Shown here: positions 8,703 to 17,145 of the stretch, piece after piece
Layout of the letters: each line of letters begins with the position of its first letter
Numbering within the stretch: position 1 is the first letter of the stretch
Assembly (NCBI GenBank): GCA_964475955.1
Contig: CAYYZY010000116.1
Location: forward strand, 1-25,000
Direction: 5' to 3'
DNA: 25,000 bases
Source of the DNA: DATKZH01 sp964475955
Lineage (GTDB): Bacteria; Planctomycetota; Planctomycetia; Pirellulales; Thermoguttaceae
Position numbers and translations under genes: made by a program
The notes under the pieces: generated by a model
Told to the model about the DNA's origin: nothing
Database searches by the model: none
Seen by the model: the letters and a program-made list of their open reading frames with translations, nothing else

Positions 8703-9542
8703 ATGCTCAAGCGGATCCTGGTGAGCCTGGGAGGTACCGGGTACTCGTCGGTCGCGATTCGTCGGGGCATCGAGCTGGCCGAGCGGCACGGCGCCCGGTT
8801 GACCGGCGTCACGGTGGCGGACATCCGCCGCCTGCGGCGTGTGGGGCCGGTCGCCATTGGTGGGGGAGATGAGGCGCACCAGCTTCGCGAGCACCGACTG
8901 GAAACGACGCGGAAGCGGGTCGGGGAGGTGATCGACGAGTTTGAGACCGCCTGCCGCGCCGCGGGCGTGGAGTATGGCGTTCGACGGGAGGAAGGCGATC
9001 CGTTCCAGCTCATGCTCTCGTGTGCCCGATATCACGACCTGATGATCTGCGGGTTGCGGAGCATTTTTGAGTACGGGGTTTTGGGAGACGCGGACTACAA
9101 GCCCTCGCGCGTATTGAGTCGGCTGATCGGCGGCAGCGTCCGCCCACTGATCGCCAATTCCGACGAGTATCGGCCGATCCGGCGGGTCCTGATCGCCTAC
9201 AGCGGCTCCGTGGAGTCGGCCAAGACCATGAAACGTTTTGTCCAGTTCCGGCTTTGGCCCGAGATGACGCTGCGAATCGTCACGTTTTGCCGTTCCCAAG
9301 AGGAGGGCCGGCGGTGTTCGGCCGAGGCGGCGGAGTACTGCCGCGTCCACGGGTTCGAGCCGGAGGTGCGGCGCTGCTCGGGCAAGCCCCACAAGGGACT
9401 GCTGAGCGAGGCGGCCGATTGGGATGCCGACATGATCGTGCTCGGCACCCCTGCCCGCAGCCTCCTCGCGCGACGCGTTTTCGGCGAGACGGCCCTGCAC
9501 GTGATCCGCGGCGCCGACCGCCCGTTGTTCCTGGGCCCGTGA
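8703..9542 (+). CDS. Universal stress protein, tandem UspA domains
   Basis: A 279-residue protein with two UspA-type domains, about 1-155 and 160-279. The first opens MLKRILVSLGGTGYSSVAIRRG and the second YRPIRRVLIAYSGSVESAKT, each a typical first strand and helix. The C-terminal nucleotide-loop region reads VLGTPARSLLARRVFGETAL, which resembles the GxxGRSGLxxxxxGS loop of ATP-binding members but has GE where they have GS, so nucleotide binding is uncertain. The start is supported by a purine-rich GGGGGGAA stretch a few bases upstream. The stop is 30 bases before atpB on the same strand, so it is probably the first gene of the ATPase transcript. Likely a cytoplasmic regulatory or stress protein; a link to ATPase control is inference from position only. 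Confidence 0.85.
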   Translation: MLKRILVSLGGTGYSSVAIRRGIELAERHGARLTGVTVADIRRLRRVGPVAIGGGDEAHQLREHRLETTRKRVGEVIDEFETACRAAGVEYGVRREEGDPFQLMLSCARYHDLMICGLRSIFEYGVLGDADYKPSRVLSRLIGGSVRPLIANSDEYRPIRRVLIAYSGSVESAKTMKRFVQFRLWPEMTLRIVTFCRSQEEGRRCSAEAAEYCRVHGFEPEVRRCSGKPHKGLLSEAADWDADMIVLGTPARSLLARRVFGETALHVIRGADRPLFLGP

Positions 9543-9572
9543 AGCGGGAATTTGTCCTTCGGGGAAGTGAGC

Positions 9573-10985
9573 ATGTTTGATGACTTGACGCGACACGTGC
9601 AAGTTCTCGCCGTCGTGGGCGACATTCTCAAGGTACGTGCCAAAAACGTCGGCTTCGGCGATTTGGCGCTGGTCGAAAACTGGGACGGTGAGCAGTCGCT
9701 GGCCGAGGTGATCCAACTGGAGGGCGACGAGGTCTCGCTCCAGGTGTTCACCGGGGGCCGCGGCATCGCGACCGACGCGAAGGTCCGCTTCTTCGGCCAC
9801 GCGATGCAGGTGATCTATTCGCCGAATATCCTGGGCCGGGTGTTCCGCGGATCGGGCGATCCCTTGGACAACGGCCCCCGGCTCGAGGCCGATCCGCGCG
9901 TCGACATCGGCGGCCCGACCGTCAACCCGACGCTGCGGATCTACCCCCGCAACATGATCCACACCAAGGTGCCGATGATCGACCTGTTCAACTGCCTGGT
10001 CGAGAGTCAGAAGCTGCCGATCTTCTCCATCGCCGGGGAGCCGTACAACCAACTGCTGGCGCGGATCGGCAACCAGGCCGACGCCGACATCATCGTTTTC
10101 GGCGGCATGGGCCTGATCTTCGACGACTACCACTTCTTCCGCACCACGTTCGAGGAGCAGGGCATCTTCTCGCGCGTGGTGATGTTCGTGAACCAGGCCT
10201 CCGACCCGATCGTGGAGCGCCTGCTCGTGCCCGACATGGCGCTGAAGGTCGCCGAGCGGTTCGCCGTGGAGGAGGGGAAGCGCGTGCTGGTGCTTCTGAC
10301 CGACATGACCGCCTTCGCCGACGCGCTGAAGGAGATCGGCATCACCCTGGAGCGCGTGCCGGCCAACCGCGGGTACGTGGGCGACCTCTACAGCCAGTTG
10401 GCCCAGCGTTACGAGCGGGCGTGCGACTACAAGGGCGCCGGCTCGGTGACCATCCTGGCCGTGACGACGATGCCCGGCGACGACGTCACCCACCCGGTGC
10501 CCGACAACACGGGCTACATCACCGAGGGCCAGTTGTACCTGCACGACGGGATGATCGACCCGTTCGGTTCGCTCTCGCGGTTGAAGCAGAACGTGATCGG
10601 CAAGGTGACGCGCGAGGACCACTCGCAGATCATGAACACGATGATTCGGTTCTACGCCGCGGCCAAGGAGGCCGAGAAGAAGAAGGCGATGGCGTTCGAG
10701 CTTTCGCCCTTCGACCTCAAGGCGCTGCGGTTCGGCGAGCTGTTCCAGCAGCGGTTCATGAACCTCGACGTGTCGATGCCGCTGAACGACGCGCTCGACC
10801 TCTCCTGGAAGACGCTGGCCGAGTGCTTCGAGCCGCGGGAGCTGCTCATGCGGCAGTCGCTGATCGACAAGTATTTCCCCGCCCAGGTGGAACGCGGCGC
10901 GGAAAAGGCCGCCGAAGGCGAAGGCGAAGAGGGTTCGGCCGTCGCCGCCGCGGCGGGCCCATCGGCCGACGACGAGAAGAGCTGA
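9573..10985 (+). CDS. atpB: V/A-type ATP synthase subunit B
   Basis: The non-catalytic nucleotide-binding subunit of the V1/A1 head, 470 residues. ATG 9573 follows GGGGAAG (9561-9567); the upstream in-frame ATG at 9552 would swallow that site. Recognisable blocks are PRNMIHTKVPMIDLFNCLV, KLPIFSIAGEPYNQLLARIG (where catalytic subunits have a P-loop; B has the degenerate form), VLLTDMTAFADALKEI, VPANRGYVGDLYSQLAQRYERA and TTMPGDDVTHPVPDNTGYI. The last 35 or so residues form an acidic, alanine-rich tail (EGEGEEGSAVAAAAG) beyond the usual family end. It is the first ATPase gene of the operon, seven bases before atpD. Identity is very secure. Confidence 0.96.
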   Translation: MFDDLTRHVQVLAVVGDILKVRAKNVGFGDLALVENWDGEQSLAEVIQLEGDEVSLQVFTGGRGIATDAKVRFFGHAMQVIYSPNILGRVFRGSGDPLDNGPRLEADPRVDIGGPTVNPTLRIYPRNMIHTKVPMIDLFNCLVESQKLPIFSIAGEPYNQLLARIGNQADADIIVFGGMGLIFDDYHFFRTTFEEQGIFSRVVMFVNQASDPIVERLLVPDMALKVAERFAVEEGKRVLVLLTDMTAFADALKEIGITLERVPANRGYVGDLYSQLAQRYERACDYKGAGSVTILAVTTMPGDDVTHPVPDNTGYITEGQLYLHDGMIDPFGSLSRLKQNVIGKVTREDHSQIMNTMIRFYAAAKEAEKKKAMAFELSPFDLKALRFGELFQQRFMNLDVSMPLNDALDLSWKTLAECFEPRELLMRQSLIDKYFPAQVERGAEKAAEGEGEEGSAVAAAAGPSADDEKS

Positions 10986-10992
10986 GGCGACC

Positions 10993-11610
10993 ATGGGTAC
11001 TCTCGCCCTTAACAAGAGCTCCCTGAAGTCCGAGCGCGACCGGCTCGAGACGTATCAGCGTTTCCTGCCGTCGCTCGACCTGAAGCGCCAGCAATTGCTC
11101 GCCGAGTTCAAAGGCGCCGAGGCGGCCCTGGCGGCCCGGCGGCGCGAGATCGAAGAGCTGATGACGACGCTCGAAGGCCTTCGGGCGCTGCTCGGCTCGA
11201 CGACCATCGACCTGTCGAACTACGTGCGTGTGCGGGCCGTCGAAGTCGGCGAGGAGAACGTGATCGGGGTCCGGCTGCCCGTGCTCTCCCGCGTGGAGTT
11301 CCACCTCGAGGAGTACTCCACCCTGGCCAAGCCGTTCTGGGTCGACACGCTGGTCGAGTACTTGCAGAAGGTGAGCGAGTTGCGCGTCCGCGAGCAGGTC
11401 GAAGAGGAGCGGGTGCGCCGTCTCGACAAGGCGGTGCGCAAGATCACCCAGCGGGTGAACCTGTTCGAGAAGGTGCTCATCCCCACCGCGCAGAAGAACA
11501 TCCTCCGCATTCGCATCTACCTGGGCGACGCGGAACGGGCGGCCGTGGTCCGCTCCAAAATCGTGAAAGTGAAACGGCAACAGAAGGCGAGTCAGCGGGA
11601 AAGCGGCTAA
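10993..11610 (+). CDS. atpD: V/A-type ATP synthase subunit D
   Basis: The central rotor shaft subunit, 205 residues, usual family length. The N-terminal helix (LNKSSLKSERDRLETYQRFL, then LDLKRQQLLAEF) and C-terminal helix (ITQRVNLFEKVLIPTAQKNI, then RIRIYLGDAERA) form the antiparallel coiled coil that turns inside the A3B3 head. The conserved RVN-x-x-E-x-VLIP pattern is clear. The start ATG follows the atpB stop by seven bases, with GAGG in between acting as a modest binding site. The stop codon shares its last A with the ATG of atpI (TAATG). The C-terminus is basic (KIVKVKRQQKASQRESG). Confidence 0.95.
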   Translation: MGTLALNKSSLKSERDRLETYQRFLPSLDLKRQQLLAEFKGAEAALAARRREIEELMTTLEGLRALLGSTTIDLSNYVRVRAVEVGEENVIGVRLPVLSRVEFHLEEYSTLAKPFWVDTLVEYLQKVSELRVREQVEEERVRRLDKAVRKITQRVNLFEKVLIPTAQKNILRIRIYLGDAERAAVVRSKIVKVKRQQKASQRESG

Positions 11611-13400
11611 TGGCCATTGTCCCTGTCAGCAAAGTCACGCTCTACGGGGTCGCCGACCAGAAGAAGGCGGTGCTCGAAGGCTTGCAGAACCTCGGCTGCA
11701 CGCACCTGGTGAACCTCACGCCCGGTACGGGCGACGGTCACCCCGTGCCCGCGTATTCGGTCGAGGCGCACGAGGCGTTGAAATACCTGGAAACCTGTCC
11801 CACGCAGCGGCGGCCGAAGACGGACCGCAACGGGTTCGACTTCGCCGCGGTCGAGCGCGAGGCGCTGGAGATTCGACGGCGCGAGCGCGAGTTGAACGAC
11901 GAGCGCGACTTCGTCGTCAGGGCGATCGAGACGGTCAGGCCCTGGGGCGACTTCCACCTGCCGGCGGAGGAGGAAACCGGCGGGCTGCGGTTCTGGTTCT
12001 ACGTGGTCCCGCACCGCCGCATGGAGGAGGTGAGGGCCTCGGGCCTGGTTTGGCAGGCGGTGGCGCGGGACGAACGGTTCAACTACGTCGTCGTGATCCA
12101 GGCCGACAAGCCGGAGAACATGCCCGTCGCGCCGGAGGACCTGGGGTCCCATTCCCTCTCGCAGCTCAAGCGGCGATCCCGGGAGATCGAGCAGGAACTG
12201 GACAAGCTCCAGTCGCGGCGCGAGGAGCTCACGCGGCAGACCCTCCTGTTCAAGCAGACGATGCTCGAAGCCGACGACCGGGCCACGCTGGACCACGCCG
12301 GGAAGCAGACGCTCGACGAGTCGCGCGTGTTCGCCGTGCAGGGTTGGGCGCCTCGGAAGGAGGTGCCGCACGTCGAGTCGTTCGCCAAGGAGCGCGGCCT
12401 GGCCGTGTTTGTCGAGGGACCGGGGCCGAAGGACGAGCCGCCCACGCTGTTGACCAACCCGGAACCGCTGGCCGGCGGCGAGGCGACCGTCACGTTCTAC
12501 ATGACGCCGGCCTACCACACGTGGGACCCGTCGATCATCGTGTTCTTCTCCTTCGCGATCTTCTTCGGCATGATCTTTTCCGACGCCGGCTACGGCCTGC
12601 TTCTGGGCGCGGTGTTGATTTTCTGGTGGCGCAGCCTGGGGAAGAACCGGACCGGCGTGCGCCTGCGGAACCTGTTTCTGGCGCTGGTCCTCGCGTCGGT
12701 CGGGTACGGCGTGCTGGTGGGGAGTTACTTCGGGTGGAGCCCGGCCGAGGGGACGCTTCTCGGCTCGCTCCAGGTGCTCAACGTCAACGACCAGGGCCGG
12801 ATGATGCACCTGACGATCATCATCGGCGCGGCGCACCTGATTCTTGCCAACCTGAGAATCGCGTGGCTCCACTGGGGCTCGCCGCGGTTTTTCGCCCCCA
12901 TCGGCTGGTCGGCGATGATCCTCGGGGGGCTGCTGGCGGGGACGAGCATCGTTCGCGGCGAATCGCTGGGCGCCGGCGAGACGACCCTGCTCGCGCTCGG
13001 GGCCGGCGCAGTGGTCTTCTTCAGCAGTGCACGGCCGTTCGTGTTCGCGGGCGTGGGCGACGTGGTCCTCCGGCTGGTCGACGGCCTGCTGAGCCTGACG
13101 AGCGTCTCGAAGGCGTTCGGCGACGTGCTCAGCTACCTGCGTCTGTTCGCCCTGGGGCTGGCCAGTTCGCTGTTGGCCACGACGTTCAACGAGATCGCCG
13201 GCGGGATGATGAAGTACCGCGGCGTGGGGCTCCTGGTGGCGATCCTGATTCTCGTGGTGGGCCACGGGCTGAATTTCGTGCTCGCGATCATCGGAGGCGT
13301 GGTACACGGATTGCGTCTGAACTGTATCGAATTCTTCAACTGGTGCCTTCCCGACGAAGGCTACCCGTTTCAGCCTTTCTGCAAGAAAGCGAGTCAGTAA
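11610..13400 (+). CDS. atpI: V/A-type ATP synthase subunit I (a-subunit homologue)
   Basis: A 596-residue stator and ion-channel subunit of the membrane sector. Residues 1-290 are the cytoplasmic arm, with a coiled coil near 180-215 (LKRRSREIEQELDKLQSRRE). From about 300 onward it is a multi-helix membrane domain: VFFSFAIFFGMIFSDAGYG is the typical first helix, followed by several hydrophobic helices. The essential arginine of the ion path is in LSYLRLFALGLASS, Arg511. Length is slightly below the common 600-650. It overlaps atpD and atpK by one base each (TAATG), indicating coupled translation. Partners are the K ring and the E stalk. Confidence 0.95.
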   Translation: MAIVPVSKVTLYGVADQKKAVLEGLQNLGCTHLVNLTPGTGDGHPVPAYSVEAHEALKYLETCPTQRRPKTDRNGFDFAAVEREALEIRRRERELNDERDFVVRAIETVRPWGDFHLPAEEETGGLRFWFYVVPHRRMEEVRASGLVWQAVARDERFNYVVVIQADKPENMPVAPEDLGSHSLSQLKRRSREIEQELDKLQSRREELTRQTLLFKQTMLEADDRATLDHAGKQTLDESRVFAVQGWAPRKEVPHVESFAKERGLAVFVEGPGPKDEPPTLLTNPEPLAGGEATVTFYMTPAYHTWDPSIIVFFSFAIFFGMIFSDAGYGLLLGAVLIFWWRSLGKNRTGVRLRNLFLALVLASVGYGVLVGSYFGWSPAEGTLLGSLQVLNVNDQGRMMHLTIIIGAAHLILANLRIAWLHWGSPRFFAPIGWSAMILGGLLAGTSIVRGESLGAGETTLLALGAGAVVFFSSARPFVFAGVGDVVLRLVDGLLSLTSVSKAFGDVLSYLRLFALGLASSLLATTFNEIAGGMMKYRGVGLLVAILILVVGHGLNFVLAIIGGVVHGLRLNCIEFFNWCLPDEGYPFQPFCKKASQ

Positions 13401-13867
13401 TGGATTTCAGTGAATTTGTCCTTCTCACTTTGGGGTGGGCGGGCCTCTACGCCCCGACCGCCCTCGGGGCCATCGGGAGCATCCTGGGGTGTACGCGGGC
13501 CGGGCAGACGGCCTGCGGCGCCATGCTGGAAATCGAAAGCGGGTACGGGAAGTACGTGGGCGTTTCGGCGCTGCCCTCCTCGCAGACGATCTACGGCATC
13601 GTGGTGATGTTCACGCTGAACGCGGGCCGCGAGGTGACCCCCGAGACGGCGCCCGGCCTGCTGGCCATCGGCGTCCTCTGCGGCGTGGCCCTGATGATGA
13701 GCGCGATCAAGCAGGGGGCCTGCTGCGCCTCGGCGATCAACGTCAGCAAGAGCAAGCCGGAGGTGTTCGGCCTCTCGGTGGCTCCGGCGGCGGTCGTGGA
13801 AGGGTTCGCCGTGTTCGCGTTCGTCTTCGCGTTGGTCGTCAGCGCCGGCATTCCTGGTGCGGGCTAA
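13400..13867 (+). CDS. atpK: V/A-type ATP synthase subunit K (c-ring proteolipid)
   Basis: A 155-residue four-helix proteolipid (helices near 5-28, 52-74, 83-104 and 121-150), the double-hairpin size of Enterococcus hirae NtpK. The single ion-carrying carboxylate is Glu134 in helix 4 (AAVVEGFAVFAF); helix 2 has Gln62 at the equivalent place (ALPSSQTIYG). Positions matching the NtpK sodium ligands are Leu58, Ser61 (Thr in NtpK), Gln62, Gln105 (IKQGACC) and Glu134, so sodium coupling is plausible but unproven. Three cysteines in or next to helix 3 (Cys93, Cys108, Cys109) are unusual. The start overlaps atpI by one base. Confidence 0.94.
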   Translation: MDFSEFVLLTLGWAGLYAPTALGAIGSILGCTRAGQTACGAMLEIESGYGKYVGVSALPSSQTIYGIVVMFTLNAGREVTPETAPGLLAIGVLCGVALMMSAIKQGACCASAINVSKSKPEVFGLSVAPAAVVEGFAVFAFVFALVVSAGIPGAG

Positions 13868-13893
13868 GTCGTTTTAACAGGACCGTGAACATC

Positions 13894-14568
13894 ATGAGCG
13901 ATAAAGAGAGATCGTCGGGCGTTCAGGAGTTGATCGATCGGCTGCGAGAGCAGGGCGTGGAGGAAGGCAAGGAGGAGGCCGACCAGTTGGTGGCCGACGC
14001 GCGGCGCCGCGCTGCCGACATGCTCGACCAGGCCCGCCGCGAAGCCGACGAAATCGTCCAGAACACCCGGGAAGAGGCCGACCGCCTGCGTGCGGCGGGC
14101 GAAGATGCCCTGCGCCTGGCGGGGCGCGACGCCATGCTGGCCCTGAAGGAGGAGGTCTCCGACCAGTTCGGCGGCCAGGTGAGGCGGCTCGTGTCGGCCT
14201 GCCTGCGCGACGAACAGTTCATGCAGCGGCTGATCCTGGAGATCGCCGGGCGCGCCGCGCCGAAGGAGACGGAGCGCATCGAGCTGCTCTTGCCCGAAGA
14301 CGTGGTCTCGCCGAAAGACCTGGAGGGCCAGACGAAGGAGGTCAAGGAAGGGACGCTCAGCCACTTCGTGCTCGGCCTGGCCGGCGAAACGCTTCGGGAG
14401 GGCGTCACCTGCGCCGTAGCCGCCGACAACACGCCCGGCGTCACCGTCCGGTTGGTCGACGAGGACATCGAGATCAACTTCAACCAACAGGCGCTCACCC
14501 AGTTCTTGTTGCGGCACCTGCTGCCGCGCTTCCGGGCGCTGATGCACGGCATCGCCAGTGAGACGTGA
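13894..14568 (+). CDS. atpE: V/A-type ATP synthase subunit E (peripheral stalk)
   Basis: 224 residues. The N-terminal third is a long charged coiled coil (EEADQLVADARRRAADMLDQ and onward to about residue 85), which forms the peripheral stalk. The C-terminal globular part (from about 110) ends DEDIEINFNQQALTQFLLRH, similar to chlamydial and planctomycete E subunits. ATG 13894 was chosen, with AACAGGA about 11 bases upstream; a GTG at 13885 is too close to that site. No separate G/H subunit is seen nearby, so the E coiled coil may dimerise alone or use a partner encoded elsewhere (inference). Its stop is followed after two bases by the ATG of the DUF2764 gene. Confidence 0.9.
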   Translation: MSDKERSSGVQELIDRLREQGVEEGKEEADQLVADARRRAADMLDQARREADEIVQNTREEADRLRAAGEDALRLAGRDAMLALKEEVSDQFGGQVRRLVSACLRDEQFMQRLILEIAGRAAPKETERIELLLPEDVVSPKDLEGQTKEVKEGTLSHFVLGLAGETLREGVTCAVAADNTPGVTVRLVDEDIEINFNQQALTQFLLRHLLPRFRALMHGIASET

Positions 14569-14570
14569 GC

Positions 14571-15239
14571 ATGGTCCGCAGCAACAGCTACTACTTCCTC
14601 ATCGCCAGCCTGCCCGCGATGCCTCGCCATTTCGAGGTCGAACGGGTGCCGATCACGCTGCCGCGCCTGGTCGAAAGGCTCGAGGTGTTGGAGCCGGCCG
14701 ACGCGAGGGTCGTCAAGCAGTTGCGGTCGTTTCTCGTCTGGGACCGCCAGCCGCCCGACCGGACCGACGAGGAGATGATCTCGCGCTACGAGCAGATCAT
14801 GTCGGCGACGAGGAACCGGCTCGCGCGTCACGCCGTGGCGTTTCGCATGGACGTGCGCACGATCACCAGCGGGCTGCGCCGCCGGCGCCGCGGTCTGGGG
14901 CCCCCGCCCGGCGTGGGCCAGTGGGTCGAGCACATCCGCAAGAACTGGGAGCACCCGGACTTCAAACTCGGGCGGCAGCACCCCTGGATCCCGAAAGTGG
15001 ATCGCCTGCTGGGCACGACCGATTGCCTGGCGGTGGAACGGACCCTGCTGGAGGTCACTTGGAACCGTTGGAACAAGCTGGCCGAGCAATACTTCTTTTC
15101 CTTCGAAGCGGTGCTCCTGTACCTGGCTCGCTGGGAAATCGTCAACCGCTGGACCAGCCTGGACGCCGAACTCGGTCGGCAACGCTTCGAACAGCTCGTC
15201 ACGGAGTCGTTGGATGAGTACGTCAACCTATACGGGTGA
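14571..15239 (+). CDS. DUF2764 protein, V-ATPase-associated (candidate subunit C)
   Basis: 222 residues starting MVRSNSYYFLIASLPAMP. The YYFL-ASLP opening is the hallmark of DUF2764 proteins, found between atpE and atpA in chlamydial and Bacteroidetes V-ATPase operons. The protein is alpha-helical with no membrane segment. By position and size it is a candidate for the C subunit, which joins the rotor to the c-ring and is otherwise absent here; that role is inference. A GTG six bases earlier (14565) overlaps the atpE stop and is an alternative start. The 3' end overlaps atpA by 26 bases. The stretch near residues 105-112 is very arginine-rich (LRRRRRGL). Confidence 0.8.
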   Translation: MVRSNSYYFLIASLPAMPRHFEVERVPITLPRLVERLEVLEPADARVVKQLRSFLVWDRQPPDRTDEEMISRYEQIMSATRNRLARHAVAFRMDVRTITSGLRRRRRGLGPPPGVGQWVEHIRKNWEHPDFKLGRQHPWIPKVDRLLGTTDCLAVERTLLEVTWNRWNKLAEQYFFSFEAVLLYLARWEIVNRWTSLDAELGRQRFEQLVTESLDEYVNLYG

Positions 15240-17001
15240 AGCCCTGGTGACCGGGGTGAACGGGAACGTCGTCACCTTGGAGGCCGATGAGGGCTCCATC
15301 ATCAAGAACGAAGTCGCCTACGTCTGCGTGGGTGAGCAGAGGCTCAAAGCCGAGGTGCTGCGCATCCACGGCCGCACCGCCGACTTGCAGGTCTTCGAGG
15401 AGACCGAGGGTGTGCGCGTGGGGGATCGCGTGGAGTTCAGCGGCGAGTTGCTCTCGGCCACCCTGGGACCGGGGCTGTTGGGGACCGTCTACGACGGCCT
15501 CCAAAACCCGCTCAGAACCCTCGCCGAGCTCGACGGCTTCTTCCTCCGACGCGGCCGGTACATCGACCCGCTCGACCCCCAGCACCAGTGGGCCTTCAAC
15601 CCCACCCGCCGGGCCGGGGAGAAGGTACGGGCCGGCGACGTGTTGGGCACCGTGAAGGAGCGGCACATCACCCACAAGATCATGGTGCCCTTCTCCGAGC
15701 CCGGCGACGTGGAAGTCACCTGGATCCAAAGCGGCCACTTCACCGTCAAGGAGCCGGTCGCCCGAATCCGCGACGCCCTGGGCCGCGAACGCCCGGTCAC
15801 CATGACCCAAACCTGGCCGGTCCGGCGACCCCTGCCCGCCGTGATGCTCCGGCGCCGCACCGTCGAACGGCTCTATCCCGACGAGCCCCTGATCACCACC
15901 ACGCGCCTGATCGACACGTTCTTCCCCATCGCCCGGGGCGGAACCGCCTGCATCCCCGGTCCCTTCGGCGCCGGCAAGACGGTGCTCCAGGGCCTGATCG
16001 CCCGATACTCCTCGGCCGACATCGTGATCGTGGTCGCCTGCGGCGAGCGCGCCGGCGAAGTCGTGGAAACGCTCACCGAGTTCCCCGAAATGCAGGACCC
16101 GCGCGGCGAGGGGCCGCTGATGGACCGCACGATCATCGTCTGCAACACGTCGTCGATGCCCGTCCCCGCGCGCGAAGCCTCGATCTACACCGGAATCACC
16201 CTCGGCGAGTATTACCGCCAGATGGGCCTCCACGTGCTGCTGTTGGCCGACTCCACCTCGCGCTGGGCCCAGGCGATGCGCGAGACCTCCGGCCGGCTGG
16301 AAGAGATCCCCGGCGAGGAGGCCTTCCCCGCCTACCTCGACTCGACGATCAAGAGCGTCTACGAGCGGGCGGGCGTGATCCGCAACGGCGACGGCTCCAC
16401 CGGCAGCCTCACGATGATCGGCACGGTGTCGCCGGCCGGCGGGAACTTCGAGGAGCCGGTGACCCAGTCGACGCTGGGCACCGTGAAGACGTTCCTCGGC
16501 CTTTCCTACGACCGCGCCTACAAGCGGTTCTACCCGGCCGTCGACCCGCTCACCTCCTGGTCGCGCTACCTCGATCAGTTGGCCCCCTACTTCGACAAGC
16601 ACGTCCAGCCCGGCTGGACCAACTCGGTCCAGGAGATCCTCAAGCTTCTGGCCGCCGGCGACAGCGTGTACCAGATGATGCAGGTGACCGGCGAGGAGGG
16701 GGTGACGCTGGAAGACTTCGTCGTCTACCAGAAGGCGATCTTCGTCGACATGGTCTACCTCCAGCAGGACGCCTTCGACGCGGTCGACGTCTCCATGTCG
16801 CTGGAGCGGCAAAGGGAGAGCTTCGCCATGGTCCGCCGCCTCGTGGAGCGCGACTACCGCTTCTCCGACAAACAGCAGGCCCAGGATTACTTCACGCAGT
16901 TGACCGGGCTGTTCAAGAACCTCAACTACTCCGAGCGCGACTCCCAGGAATACGAACGCTTCCGGACGCAGATCGAGGAGCTCGAAAAGCAATACCTCTA
17001 G
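15214..17001 (+). CDS. atpA: V/A-type ATP synthase subunit A (catalytic)
   Basis: 595 residues, full family length. Walker A is GPFGAGKT at residues 249-256. Other blocks are the glutamate-bearing GERAGEVVETLTEFPEM, LLLADSTSRWAQAMRE (Walker B region), SGRLEEIPGEEAFPAYL and GTVSPAGGNFEEPVTQSTL. The A-specific insertion (about 110-200, GRYIDPLDPQHQWAFNP) is present. The ATG lies inside the DUF2764 gene, with GGAG seven bases upstream, which implies coupled translation. It is the last gene of the operon, whereas in chlamydial-type clusters it precedes atpB. ATP is hydrolysed or made at the A/B interfaces in the cytoplasm. The hairpin cluster that follows may end the transcript, but no T tract is seen. 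Confidence 0.97.
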   Translation: MSTSTYTGEALVTGVNGNVVTLEADEGSIIKNEVAYVCVGEQRLKAEVLRIHGRTADLQVFEETEGVRVGDRVEFSGELLSATLGPGLLGTVYDGLQNPLRTLAELDGFFLRRGRYIDPLDPQHQWAFNPTRRAGEKVRAGDVLGTVKERHITHKIMVPFSEPGDVEVTWIQSGHFTVKEPVARIRDALGRERPVTMTQTWPVRRPLPAVMLRRRTVERLYPDEPLITTTRLIDTFFPIARGGTACIPGPFGAGKTVLQGLIARYSSADIVIVVACGERAGEVVETLTEFPEMQDPRGEGPLMDRTIIVCNTSSMPVPAREASIYTGITLGEYYRQMGLHVLLLADSTSRWAQAMRETSGRLEEIPGEEAFPAYLDSTIKSVYERAGVIRNGDGSTGSLTMIGTVSPAGGNFEEPVTQSTLGTVKTFLGLSYDRAYKRFYPAVDPLTSWSRYLDQLAPYFDKHVQPGWTNSVQEILKLLAAGDSVYQMMQVTGEEGVTLEDFVVYQKAIFVDMVYLQQDAFDAVDVSMSLERQRESFAMVRRLVERDYRFSDKQQAQDYFTQLTGLFKNLNYSERDSQEYERFRTQIEELEKQYL

Positions 17002-17031
17002 ACATCCATCGCTCCCACGCACGCTTTCCAT

Positions 17032-17056
17032 CGTTCCCAAGCTTCGCGTGGGAACG
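17032..17056. repeat. Inverted repeat, CGTTCCCA type
   Basis: CGTTCCCA (17032-17039) and TGGGAACG (17049-17056) form a perfect 8-base stem around a 9-base loop. Elements of this GTTCCCA-loop-TGGGAAC kind are recurrent short intergenic repeats in planctomycetes and cyanobacteria (from memory). It lies 30 bases after the atpA stop. Confidence 0.55.
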
Positions 17057-17063
17057 CACGACG

Positions 17064-17080
17064 GCGACGCTTTGCGTCGC
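17064..17080. repeat. Hairpin GCGACGC-TTT-GCGTCGC
   Basis: A perfect 7-base stem with a 3-base loop, the first of three hairpins sharing the core GACGC-NNN-GCGTC in this gap. There is no T run after it, so a repeat is more likely than a classical terminator. Confidence 0.55.
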
Positions 17081-17124
17081 AACCGCACGACGGACGATGG
17101 ATGAGCGGATACCGTTGCCGCGGG

Positions 17125-17137
17125 GACGCGAAGCGTC
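17125..17137. repeat. Hairpin GACGC-GAA-GCGTC
   Basis: A perfect 5-base stem with a GAA loop, the second copy of the GACGC-NNN-GCGTC core. Confidence 0.45.
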
Positions 17138-17145
17138 GGAGGGGC

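Noticed and set aside
8664..11015. 783-residue minus-strand open frame
   Set aside because: Opposite the universal stress protein gene and atpB, both of which are unmistakable.
11607..13307. 566-residue minus-strand open frame
   Set aside because: Histidine/arginine/glutamine-rich shadow of atpI.
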